From assembly GCA_030789695.1 (NCBI GenBank), contig CM061142.1, positions 608,167,659 through 608,231,658 of the forward strand: a stretch of DNA of 64,000 bases. Reading direction: 5' to 3'. A program made the position numbers and the translations under genes. The notes under the pieces are model-generated. The model did not search any database. It worked only from the letters and a program-made list of their open reading frames with translations, and was not told the DNA's origin. Shown here piece by piece: positions 34,953 through 45,886 of the stretch (within the stretch, counting starts at the first letter, position 1; every line of letters starts with the position of its first letter). This DNA is from Scilla litardierei. Taxonomy: Eukaryota > Streptophyta > Magnoliopsida > Asparagales > Asparagaceae.

Positions 34953-35095
34953 ATCATGTTGCTAAAAAGGACATCATATTAGTGTACGTTGAAACCCAAA
35001 AGCAAATCGCCGATATTTTCACGAAACCCCTAAAGGAGGACTCCTTTGTGCGGTTGCGTCGAGAATTGGGGATTATGGGTGAATCCGAGATATAG
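34953..35095 (+). pseudogene. pol: Sirevirus-like pol (A+), C-terminal end
   Basis: The reading frame interrupted at 32489 resumes as HVAKKDIILVYVETQKQIAD, then IFTKPLKEDSF and LRRELGIMGESEI, ending TAG at 35093-35095. This is the C-terminus of Copia RNase H, and matches the end of the A- copy at 2428-2530. Confidence 0.92.
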
Positions 35096-35828
35096 GATTC
35101 ATGTTTCATTCAATTATCTTGCATGCTATTATATTTCGCAATATTTCGTTCATGCTAGACTTATTGAATTTTTGGGGATTTTATGTGATATGTTTGAATT
35201 TTTGCTCGAATTCTTATTTGAATGTCATATTTAAGATTTCGACGTTTTATGGGGTAGTTTAGATGACTTATGAGAGAGTTAAGATGTTTCATCCAAGTGT
35301 TTTATGGAGAAAACTCATTTATCAACTTTTGGACTCTTCTAGTCGGTTTCAGTTCATCAGCCAACCGACTAGATGCTCATCTAGTCGGTCTGCTAGTGAA
35401 CTCAGACCGACTAGTTCAAGCTTTAACTTTCCCTTGTCATTGACTTCTTTTAGTCGGTCACAGTTCATTTATCGACCGACTAGATTGAAAACTAGTCGGT
35501 CAGTGATTATACTGTGACCGACTAACTCTAGCCCTAGAATTTTCTGTTTGCCTCTGTTTCGACTTAGTCGGTTTAAGCTCATTGACCGACCGACTAGATC
35601 GTAATCTAGTCGGTCAGTGCTTGAACTGTGACCGACTAAGTGCTCTAGGGCAATCGCGTCTTTTCGCATTCTCAACCGACTTACTCTCATTCTATCCGAC
35701 TATTTCCTCTTTTAGTCGGTATTCTTCATATCTCCATCTCGAAAAACCCCTCTCCCTGCTCGAGACCCTTCGTCTTCCGTCGATCTCCGGCGTCGTTTCC
35801 GACCATCCGCCGCCGCCGATCACCCTCC
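35096..35828 (+). other. A+ region after pol, with palindromes
   Basis: No ORF is supported. Palindromic ctagtcggtc / gaccgactag clusters recur at about 35338-35640, resembling those in the LTRs although this is internal sequence. From about 35720 the sequence turns C- and T-rich and looks like the 5' leader of the extra ORF that resumes after Copia-C. The last five bases, cctcc, are the Copia-C target site. Confidence 0.6.
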
Positions 35829-36432
35829 TGTTGGATATGGAAGACGTTTGTACACCCTTGTGGGGGATGTACGAGGAAATACGGACCTCGAACGTCGCGT
35901 ACACGAAGTCGTGTGCAAAGGGAATTTGTTCCCTTGCGGAGAGGATCTCTGGATGAGTGGGAAAGTCGCATTATATATGCATAAGTGCATGCGACATATG
36001 GCTAATAAAGGGGGAATATCTTAAGCTTATGTTGTACCATGCATATGGTACAACTTAAGCTTATAATGTGCCACGTATCATGGTACACCTTAATTAAGTT
36101 GTTCCAAAGGAACAACTTACCCTAAAATAACTACCTTGGGGGCTATAAATAAGACCCAAGGGTAAGCCATTTCTTACACTTTTTGCATGAAATTCATGCA
36201 TGCATCTTCATTCTAGCGAAGCTCTGCAGAAATCCTTTCTCTTCCTCTTTCCAAGTTCTTAATCTAAAATAGAGATTTAGATTGTGGATTAGTAGCCTTA
36301 CTCCGTTCGTGAGAAGACTCGATCCGTCGTGGCGAATCCGAAGGCAAAGTTCCGAGACTACCGTTCCGCATACGCAAGCGTAAGTCTCCACTTTAATTAT
36401 CGATCCTAACTCTGTTTTGGCAGGATCCAACA
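35829..36432 (+). repeat. Copia-C 5' LTR
   Basis: The 604-bp LTR contains imperfect inverted repeats around cttaagcttatgttgtacca and its complement near 36019-36065 and a TATA-like tataaataag near 36140. A transcript could begin shortly after. Confidence 0.93.
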
Positions 36433-38056
36433 TTGGTATCAGAGCCATATGGGTTCGCCCCGGTCAAACCACCGCCCCGTCGAAACTATGAACGAGTCGT
36501 TGTCTTTTTCACGAATGGGTCTCCTACTATTACAGATATAGTAGGAACGCTTCGTGACGAAGAGAACGCAGCGGTTGTTCTTTTCACGTTAGGGTCTCCT
36601 ATCATTACGGATATGGTAGGAACTCTCCGTGACGGGAAGAACCGACCGTTCACGTAGTATGTTATTTTTCATATTTGGCACACGGCCATTAGGAAATAAC
36701 TAATTTCTCGACGAACGGGTGCTTCATCGACGAACGGGTGCTTCATCGAGGAAGATGATGGTAGTTATTTCCATCGGGTAAGAGGAAATTTGATGCATGT
36801 GCACCATGGCCAAATGGGCTATGAAGGCCATGCACCCCCCTCCCCAAGCGGAGGGGGTTGGCTACGGCCAATAACCACCGGCGACCACCCCATCAAGGGG
36901 GAGGAGTGTGTGCGGCAACCCCATTCAAAGGGGGTGGCCGGCCATGGCCAAAGGGGCCATGGCCGGCCAATGCCAAATGGCCTTGGCCATGACCGGCCAT
37001 GGCCACGCCATGGCCGGCCATGGCCAGGCCGGCAGTGGCCGGCCATGGCCAGGCCGGCAGTGGCCGGCCTTGGCCAAGGCCTGCCGGCCTGGCCGGCCCT
37101 GGCAGAGGCCAGGGGCGGCCCTGGCCGGCCTGGCCGGCCCTGGCCGGCGCCCTGGCCTCGGCCAGGACCTGGCCGGCCTCGGCCAGGGCAGAGGCCCTGG
37201 CCGAGGGGGCCAAGGCCCCTGGCCGGCCAGGGCAGAGGCCCTGGCCGGGAAGATGTTGCAATTCAAAAAAATTGGTCGACCAATTTAGTGTTTTTGGTCG
37301 ACCAATCCGACAGATGGTCTGGGTCGATTGCAAACTTGCCAAATGACTCATACGGGGTAACAAAAGGCCTTGGTCAAACTCGAATGTGCCGATTAGCCCA
37401 TACGGGGCTAACCACAGTGCCGACTAGTTCATACGGAACTAACGTTTTAATGAAGTTTTTCATTGGGCTCTACTCCTTGAAGATTAGCCATAGTGCTCTA
37501 CTTCATGCGAGATTAGCCATGTCATTATGCTCTACTCTACGGAGATTAGCCAATGTACTTGTGACGTTGTGCTCTACTCTACGGAGATTAGCCAACTTGC
37601 TTTCAAAATTTTTTGGAAAAAGATGTTTTTCAAATAGGTTATGTCCCGTCCTTAAATCGGGATAGCGCAATTTAGAATTCCAAGTCCTACCACGATCCGG
37701 CCATGGTTATCTAACCCATGGGTGTGTAGAACAGGTCTCGTGGCTTGGCAATTGTTGCGTTAAAATTCTTTGCGCAAACTCTCACCTATTCTATTTTGAA
37801 AGATATGTTTTTCAAAGTAATTTTCCGCTGCTAATACCATACGGGTATTATTTCTGATTTCTTTTTACTTAAGATAAGTAAGAGGGATACTTTGAAAGTT
37901 ACTTCTAGATGGTAGTTGGGAACTTAGTGAACTTCTCGATTCTAGAGTAACATTTCAACGCATCCAAGGAACTTATCAAGTGTTTAAAGAATCGAAACTT
38001 TATGCATAGAATTTTGATCGTGTTTTTCATTCTCTTTGCAGTTTTTTGAATCGAAT
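36433..38056 (+). other. Copia-C untranslated leader with repeats
   Basis: After the primer site, a segment of about 70 bp containing gggtctcctactattac is duplicated imperfectly (about 36505-36570 and 36585-36640). A GGCC-rich array follows (36930-37250), then repeats around ctctactctacggagattagcc (37480-37600). Open frames across the GGCC array on both strands reflect its lack of stop codons. No protein is supported before 38057. Confidence 0.6.
36930..37250. repeat. GGCC/TGGCCGGCC low-complexity array
   Basis: About 320 bp composed almost entirely of short variations on ggccggccatggcc and ctggccggc. The array is self-complementary at many registers, so single strands can fold extensively. 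It is far more GC-rich than the rest of the element. Confidence 0.85.
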
Positions 38057-39238
38057 ATGTCTACCGCTTCTAAGAACATTGTCGCTGAGCTTAACAAAGG
38101 TGAAAAGCTCAACGGCGACAATTATACACTTTGGTCAATAAAGATCCAATATGTTTTGGAGGAGCAAGATGTGCTCGAAACACTCCAAAACATAATGGTA
38201 GAACCTGCGTTGGGCAATACGGCCCAACACAAGAGGGACCGGGAAGCTTATGATACTTGGACTCGAAAGAACAAAATAGCACGCATTACGTTACTGTCCG
38301 CGATGGACAATGACATAATGCGTCTATTTCGGGAATTCGATCTAGCCAAAGACATATGGTCTGAGCTAGAAGTAAAGTTTGGTGGAACTTCGGTTACCAA
38401 ACTCCGCTCCTTGAATATTCAATTTGATTCGTACAAGATGCGGCGAGATCATTCTATGAAGAAGCATCTCCGCCACATGGCGAATCTTATATCTGAATTA
38501 AAGGATGCGGGTGTTACGCTGTCTGACGAACAGCAGATCCAAGCAGTCATTCGTTCACTCCCAGATAGCTGGGATAACATGAAAATGCATCTCACTCATA
38601 ATGAGTGCATTAAAACTTTAAGCGATGTATCGAAACACCTCGAACTCGAGGAAGAGCGGATTCAAGCCGCAAAACCTAGTGCAGAAGGGCACATGGCCGC
38701 TAGTTCCTCACATGGAGGAAATAAGCGGAATAATAAACGCTTAAGGTTTGTGAACGAACGAAAGCAAGAACCGGAAACCTCAAAGAAGACTAAGTGGCAA
38801 AAGAATGTGCACTCAAAGAAGAAAAACTTGAAGAAGATCAAGTGCTTTAAGTGCAACAAGTACGGTCACTTCGCCCGTACATGTACGGATGGAAGTGACA
38901 AGGTAACTTGTAGGGCTAGTTACATATGTGTTTCTAGTTCCATGTTTCTTGCCGAATCTAACTATTTTTGGTTGATTGATTCAGGGGCCACAGACCACGT
39001 AGGGAAGGACAAAAGGTTCTTCGCAGAGTATCAAAGGATAACTCAAGGAACAAAGTGGATATACGTTGGCAACGACACTCGTGTTGAAGTCAAGGGCGTC
39101 GGAACATGCAAGCTTGTTCTCGACAACGGCCGGACTCTACTATTGCACGACTTCCTCTTTGCTCCAGATATTCGAAGGAATATCGTATCCGTGGTCATGT
39201 TAATGTCTTTAAGTTATGAAGGAGGTTCTATATGTTGA
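38057..39238 (+). pseudogene. gag: Copia-C gag-protease
   Basis: I take MSTASKNIVAEL (38057) as the start rather than the in-frame ATG at 38036. The gag region has NGDNYTLWSIKIQYVL, a UBN2 region with KFGGTSVTKLRSL and the zinc knuckle CFKCNKYGHFARTC (about 38840-38885). The protease signature WLIDSGATDHVG follows near 38970-39005. Homology ends with LFAPDIRRNIVSV, after which a frameshift leads to a stop at 39238. It is a typical fused gag-pro segment of a plant Copia element. The knuckle and the protease Asp are intact. Confidence 0.88.
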
Positions 39239-39249
39239 CCTTGTTTGTA

Positions 39250-40248
39250 ATAGTTCTTTTAGTTGGGTCGGGTAATGTTTGTAATGGATTGATTATTTTA
39301 AACACTATGTATTCTTCTTCTATTTATGAAAGTTTCCATTTGACAAATGCTTCTTCTAAATCTGAGATCATTTGTTGGCATGCAAGACTTGGTCACATTG
39401 GACCAACTAGAATGGATAGACTTGCCAAAAGTGGCTTGCTATCTAATGTTTCAAAAGTTGAAATGTCAACTTGCAAACATTGTCTTGTAGGAAAACTTGT
39501 CGCAAGCCGTTTGGAACTGGCACAAGGGCCGAAGTTCCATTACAGCTTATCCATTCGGACATTTGCGGTCCAATGAATGTTAAGACAAGACGCGGGAAGT
39601 CCTATTTCATCACCTTCATTGATGATTTCACTCGTTTCGGTCACATCTATTTGATTTCCCACAAACATGAAGCTTTAAACTTGCTTCAAAAACTATATGA
39701 GTTTAGTGGAAAATCAACTAGATCGCAAGATAAAGGTCTTGCGAACCGATCGAGGTGGAGAATATCAATCAATGAGTTTTAAGGAACTCTGTGATGAAAA
39801 AGGCATAGTTCATCAAATAACTATGCCTTATACTCCACAACAAAACAGTGTTGCGGAAAGAAGAAATAGGACATTGATGGAAATGGTCCGATCAATGATG
39901 TCTCCGGCAAATTTGCCTATCACCTTTTGGGGTGATGCATTATTGACGGCAGCGTTCATCTTAAACCGTGTACCCTCGAAGTCGGTAAGTTCTACTCCTT
40001 ATGAGTTGTGGAACGATAGAACTCCAGACTTAAGCATTCTAAAACCTTGGGGTTGTGCCTTTTTATGCACATTTATCCTCTCACAAATATGGCAACTTGG
40101 GCCACGTGGGAGGAAGTGTATCTTCATCCGATACGCTGAAAACTCCAAAGGATATGTTTTCGTCGGTCAAGAGGACAATGGGGGTCTTATAGAATTCGAA
40201 TCGAGGGATGTTGTCTTCTTGGAAAACGAGTTTTCCAAGACAGGGTGA
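39250..40248 (+). pseudogene. Copia-C integrase remnant
   Basis: The GAG-pre-integrase segment WHARLGHIGPTRMDRLAKSG with its CKHCLVGK cysteines lies at 39370-39500. A frameshift near 39500 leads to the core (QLIHSDICGPMNV, FITFIDDFTRFGHIYL), another near 39730 to TDRGGEYQSMSF and NSVAERRNRTLMEMVRSMM. Core acidic residues are all present but spread over three frames. Confidence 0.85.
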
Positions 40249-40497
40249 GATAAGTCAAGACTTATCCTTGTTTGAGATTTGGGATCAAAAAGGATCGGAA
40301 CGTTCGAGTGGGAGAATTCTTGGTGAAGAAGAAAATACGTTTCAAACTTCACCTATGAATGATACGAACGATACCAATCCTATTCCGAGTGGGAGTGATG
40401 TTATTCCAAGTGGGAGTGATATCATTCCAAGTGGGAGTGATCAAACTCAAGCAAGACGTAGTAATCGAACGAGGCTAACACCCTCTCAGATTCGAGG

Positions 40498-41470
40498 ATG
40501 AATTTCCTCAAACATTCATTACTACAAGATGATGACGAACCTGCAAATTTCAAACAGGCCGTCACATGCCCTGCTAAAGATAAATGGAAAGCGACGATGG
40601 AAGAAGAACTCCAATCCATGAAAACAAACCAAGTCTGGGACTTGGTTGATTTACCTAAGGGACGTAAAGCCATTGGGAACAAGTGGGTTCTCAAAATCAA
40701 GCATAAGGCTAATGGCTCCATCAAGAAATATAAAGCTCGCCTTGTTGCGAAAGGTTTCACGCAACAGGAAGGAATAAACTACGAAGAGATTTTTCCTTTC
40801 CTGTCGTGCGTTTTACCTCCAATAAGCAAAGGCGAGTGTCTATGTTTGGAAATGTGTCCCAAAGATCCAAAAGAAAGCTATGGAAAAGGTTCCATACTCC
40901 AGTGCTGTCAGAAGTCTGATGTACGCCATGATGTGTACCAGACCAGACATTTGCTATGCTGTTGGTATGGTAAGCCGTTACCAATCCAACCCAGGACATG
41001 CACACTGGAAAGCGGTGAAGAGGATATTAAGGTACCTCAAAGGGACTGCGGACTATGCGTTATGCTATTTGTAGCATTCGGCATGGCGGTCCAAGAAGCT
41101 GTTTGGCTTAGGAAATTCTTAGACAGGCTGACGGATGCCACTGACTCGAGCACTGTTCCTATATACAGTAATAGTCAAGCTTCGATTGCCTATGTCAAAG
41201 ATCCTAAAATTTCATTATAAGACCAAACACATTGATATTCGATTCAAGTTTGCGAAGAACTATGACAAACGGAAGGAAGTAGACATAGGATACATATCCA
41301 CGCATAAGATGATAGCGGATCTCCTTACTGAGGCGATCCCCAGAGATGTGTTTTTTTTTTCAAACACTTATCATCTATGGGAATGCGTAGGTGCTGAGCT
41401 GTATCATATAATATTTCCCATGTCTATAGAAGATCAAAGTTTAATTTGCATACAAGTTTCTTACAAATGA
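40498..41470 (+). pseudogene. Copia-C RT/RNase H remnant lacking the catalytic core
   Basis: The RT N-terminal part is present (KWKATMEEELQSMKTNQVWD, LPKGRKAIGNKWVLKIK, KARLVAKGFTQQEGINYEEI) up to about 40790. The next recognisable part is the RT end in another frame (SLMYAMMCTRPDICYAVGMV, HWKAVKRILRYLKGTADYAL, 40910-41070), then RNase H C-terminal pieces (TKHIDIRFKF, VDIGYISTHKMIADLLTEAI, 41220-41345). The catalytic YVDD block between them is absent, and part of RNase H is missing too. The product cannot be an active polymerase. Confidence 0.88.
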
Positions 41471-42429
41471 TTTTATGTACATTTGTGTTTAAGTCTCAGC
41501 TATTTTATTGTGTGTATGTCGGACAGATTAAGGTTGGCTCTCTCACATGAGCAACCGCCTTATCTTATCAGATGGATAAGATAGAGATGAGACTAGTTTA
41601 AAGTCAAAATCATTAGACAAATGATTTAGAGTCGTGACTTAAACAAGATAGTCGAATGAAAGATCTGCATCATATGGATGCTTACAAAAAATCTGAGATC
41701 TGTATCACAAGGATATTTGAAAAAGATCTCATAGGATTTTTTAATCCTATCTGTCTTATGCAGGATGAGAGTCCGGGAATATTCCATGAGTAGTAAGGGG
41801 ACTCAAAAGATAGACACTGTGGTGTCTGATCTTTCATCCGTACAACATCATTAAGACATACTCTCCCTGGGAAAGGAGTGATGTTGTAATACGTGTTCAT
41901 ACCACGTATGCATTTCGACCACTGAGTTAGTAGCAATAGTGTTTGCTATTATGTGAGACTCAAAGGCCATACGGGTCTTAACTCTTACCCTCAAGGACTC
42001 CAATTGGTTCCTTTAGATTTGACGAGATGGTCGCTATCTTAGCGTGTTACTAATGGGCTATGATAATTCGGCTCGGCGGGGCACGTTAGAAAAGCGAATC
42101 AAGTCAAGATCAGAAGGTTCGCAAGAAGAGGAAGATTGATTTCATATTCGCATTTGGACTTTAATGATTCAAAGCTGGCCAGCCAATTGTAATCCAGATG
42201 GGATTCAATTGTTGAATATAAAGTATAAGAAATGTGAAGAAATAATCTAGGGTAAAGCATGCGTTGAACTACTCAACTTTGCACCTTCGAGGTCGTTGTG
42301 TATCTCTAACAAGTGCACAACAACAGACTCTACGCGCATGACGGTCGCACGGTCTATTTCTCGGTATGATAGATGAAAGAACTAAGAGAAAGATGTTCTC
42401 TTACAATCCCCTCAAGTGTGAGTGGGAGA
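41471..42429 (+). other. Copia-C 3' untranslated region
   Basis: No ORF supported. The purine tract gtgagtgggaga (42418-42429) directly precedes the 3' LTR and would prime plus-strand synthesis. Nothing else is recognised. Confidence 0.6.
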
Positions 42430-43033
42430 TGTTGGATATGGAAGACGTTTGTACACCCTTGTGGGGGATGTACGAGGAAATACGGACCTCGAACGTCGCG
42501 TACACGAAGTCGTGTGCAAAGGGAATTTGTTCCCTTGCGGAGAGGATCTCTGGATGAGTGGGAAAGTCGCATTATATATGCATAAGTGCATGCGACATAT
42601 GGCTAATAAAGGGGGAATATCTTAAGCTTATGTTGTACCATGCATATGGTACAACTTAAGCTTATAATGTGCCATGTATCATGGTACACCTTAATTAAGT
42701 TGTTCCAAAGGAACAACTTACCCTAAAATAACTACCTTGGGGGCTATAAATAAGACCCAAGGGTAAGCCATTTCTTACACCTTTTGCATGAAATTCATGC
42801 ATGCATCTTCATTCTAGCGAAGCTCTGCAGAAATCCTTTCTCTTCCTCTTTCCAAGTTCTTAATCTAAAATAGAGATTTAGATTGTGGATTAGTAGCCTT
42901 ACTCCGTTCGTGAGAAGACTCGATCCGTCGTGGCGAATCCGAAGGCAAAGTTCCGAGACTACCGTTCCGCATACGCAAGCGTAAGTCTCCACTTTAATTA
43001 TCGATCCTAAATTTGTTTTGGCAGGATCCAACA
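42430..43033 (+). repeat. Copia-C 3' LTR
   Basis: A 604-bp direct copy of 35829-36432 with very few differences; followed by the cctcc duplication. Confidence 0.94.
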
Positions 43034-43230
43034 CCTCCCCTAGGTATATCTCCTCCTCCTAGGTTGTTTTCCTACTCTAGGGTTTGATCTTGGCCGATTT
43101 CATCCTCTAGGGTTCTAGGGTTTCGAATTTCATTCTTAGGGCTTTGAGCTTGATTGTTTTCAGTTCTAGGGTTTGAGTTAGGTTGCTTGATCTTATCCCG
43201 TCGCTTGATTGAACTCGTTGTGCCGCGATC

Positions 43231-44929
43231 ATGGCACGAACGAGAATCCCGATTACCTCTTCTGGGGCATCCCCCATGACCGTAGAGGCCGCGACTGCTT
43301 CGACCCCTCCTAAGCGTAGGGCCAAGTCCACACGTCCCCCCTCTTCATCTTCAACACCGTTGAAGAGGAAGAGGACGTCCAAGCCTAAACCTACCGGCCA
43401 ATCTTCCAAGCCCAAACCCAAGCCTAAAAAGTTTCGTGCACCCACTCCTCCCGGTGAGCGTTCAGATAGTGATTCCGAGGATGATTCCGAGGAAGAATAC
43501 ACTCCTGAGCATCCCGAGAAGGCACCTACTCCACCCCCTCCTCCACCTCCTCCTAAGACCCGTAAGGCTAAGGGTAAAGGCCCGATGCCAGTCGGCGGTG
43601 TTGATATATCGTTGTGTCGCGACGACCCTCAGTGTCTAGCGGCGTACAACCGAATAGAGCACTGCCCACTGCTGTTGGAGCATTACGTTCAGTTTTCTGA
43701 TTTTCTTGGCCTTGCGGATCTTCTCTCATATAGTGGCCTATTGGACTACCTTAGATTTGACTCCAAGGCGAACCCTAGACCCTATCCTCGCCTGGTCAAA
43801 TTATTCTATGCCAATCGTGTCCCGAGGTCAGTACGGTGAGACTCACTCCATCGAGACTTCTGTTTTGGGGACTCCGATAGTCCTCACGGCAGAGATCTTG
43901 GGGGAGTTGATAGGTTGCTCGTCCTGTGGCCTCCTCCCGTCTGACATCTCTGTCGACGATATCTCCTCCCTCGATCAGCCGACCCTAGCTGAAATCTTCC
44001 AGGTTATCCCCCCTGCGTTCATTGGCGTCCCTTCGAAATCATTCAAGCCGAATGCTTGGGTGATTAACCTGATCTTGAAATCCTGCCTTCTTCCCAAGTA
44101 TGGATCCTCTTCACTTCCGTCTCAGCCATTTCTGAAATTGATATACGCTCTGTTCATGGGTAGCGAGATTAATTGGGCTCGCATTATACTCGATAAGATG
44201 GACTCTTTCGAGTGTATTCGCAAGACCACTAAATCTGCGCACATCCCATATCCATGTCTGTTGACCTTGGTTTTCCGTCATTTCCGTGTCCCTCTGCCTC
44301 CTGACGATGAGCGTCCTCTTGGTCCTCCACTGAACGCGACGGCCGTAAAGAAATCTCTTGCGGCACTCCGTCACGTGCAGCGGACGACTCCTTCTGCGTC
44401 TCAGGGCACTACTTCTGCTGCTGCTGCTTCTCGACCTCCCACTACACTCGACGATGTTGTCCGGTTACTTCGTCGACACGAGTCTCGGTTGGCTCGTACC
44501 GAGGAGGTAGTTTGCCGTATGGCTAGTTTGATGGGCGTCCAGCTTCCTCCTCATGTTTCTGAGGATGAGGAGATGGACGATGAGGATATCGATGAGCTGG
44601 TCACCTCCCTTTCTCGTGGCGCTGAGGCCACTACTGCTGCTGCTGCTGCTACCACATCTGCTCCTAGAGCTGGCACCTCTTCCGATGCTCCGGAGACTTC
44701 TGCACCAGTGGATCAGACTTCTGATGTTGCTGCTGCTCCTGCTGTCGACCCTCCTCCTGTTTTGCCTGCTGATGTTCCTGTTGAGACCTCAGCCGTTGAG
44801 CCAGACATCGATGTCTCCACCCCTGCCCCGACGATCCCGTCTGTTGACACGCCTCTCCTCCCTGCAGAGCCTGAGTCCACTCCTTCGACTGGACCCACGG
44901 AGACTGCAGATCCAGCCACTTCCTCGTGA
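43231..44929 (+). pseudogene. extra ORF of Sirevirus-like A+ (putative plant transposon protein)
   Basis: The first part (43231 to about 43820) encodes a basic, Pro/Ser-rich N-terminus (MARTRIPITSSGASP, then KKFRAPTPPGERSDSD) and a folded-looking segment (HYVQFSDFLGLADLLSYSGL, RLVKLFYAN). A one-base shift near 43815-43830 moves the frame, which continues as GETHSIETSVLGTPIVLTAE, ILGELIGCSS and WVINLILKSCLLPKYGS. After this come LLRRHESRLARTEEVVCRMA and an Ala/Pro/Thr-rich acidic tail ending TGA at 44929. No membrane segment or signal peptide is seen, so it does not look like an envelope protein. The middle resembles the 'putative plant transposon protein' family found with plant retroelements; function unknown. 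It has its own CT-rich leader. Confidence 0.65.
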
Positions 44930-45886
44930 TCTTCTGTTTTGAGGCCTCCCCTATGATCTTTGGATGCTGCATCTTATTGAGAGTGTTTTGGGTTAGGATG
45001 GGGTTTGGGTGTTGTTTTGATGTATTTTGATTTTCTGGATATCGGTGTTGTATTTGATGTATTTTGGATGTTTATGTTGGTATGTCGATGATTGCGTTGT
45101 GTTTTTTTTATGTTGATATAGATGGTATGTTGCACTTGATATGATGTACTCGATGTGATTTTTGGATGTACTCATGGTATTCATATATATATACATCGAT
45201 GCTCTTTTTGTTTTACTTCGTCGTGCACATTTTAATATTCATTCAATGCATATGATATGTGAATTCGTCGCTCGACGCTTGAAAACTTCGTTAAATAGAT
45301 TATAATTCTATAATTGTATAGAATTGTTTTCCATGCATACATTTAACCAAGAATATTGAATATTGGAGGGTATGTTCCTTTATTCAATACATGAATTAAT
45401 ATTTGGTATTTTTGATGATTTTAATTTTCATTTTTTTTGATAATGGACAATTTGGCACACCTTTATTTGATTTCATCAATTTTTCCTTGGTGTCAATTAG
45501 GTCCATCGTCAATATCTACGACTCCCGATGTTGGATTTTCCTTTTTCCTAGTTGTTGTCGTTGTATGCCCCCCATTTTTGGGATAATGCCAAAGGGGGAG
45601 AGATAATGATAATAAATAGGGCAAATGAAAATATAACTCAATTTCCAAGAATCTAATTTGATGTGTTAGATTCAGAGGGAGTTAAGATATATATAAGGAT
45701 TTTCAAAATCCGATATTTCAAAAATCGATTCTCGTTATATATCTTACTCGTCTGATTGATGCAATTTATATATATTCATTTTGGAATTAACGTGTCATCA
45801 ATGCAGGGGGAGTAAGTATTTTACATTTGAATCATTATTTTTGATTATTATTTATGTTGGTTTGTCATCACCAAAAAGGGGGAGAA
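44930..45886 (+). other. A+ 3' untranslated region with multiple polypurine tracts
   Basis: AT-rich sequence without an ORF of note. Purine tracts occur at about 45592-45603 (aaagggggagag), 45805-45817 (caggggg agtaag) and 45874-45886 (aaaaagggggagaa), the last abutting the LTR. Several such tracts before the LTR is a described Sirevirus trait. Confidence 0.75.

Larger units (their letters stand above)
35829..43033 (+). mobile_element. Copia-C, young element with deleted RT
   Basis: A 7205-bp element flanked by cctcc (35824-35828 and 43034-43038). Both LTRs are 604 bp (35829-36432, 42430-43033), begin TGTTGGATATGG, end GGATCCAACA and differ at only a few positions (for example near 36067/42668 and 36410/43011). 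The initiator-Met primer site ttggtatcagagcc follows the 5' LTR at 36433, and a purine tract gagtgggaga precedes the 3' LTR. Gag and protease are present, integrase is frameshifted and the central RT is missing. It was recently mobile, but not with its own present enzymes. Confidence 0.93.

Noticed and set aside
36790..37665. 291-residue open frame and several antisense frames over the GGCC array
   Set aside because: The array lacks stop codons in all frames by composition; the peptide is low-complexity and has no known domain.
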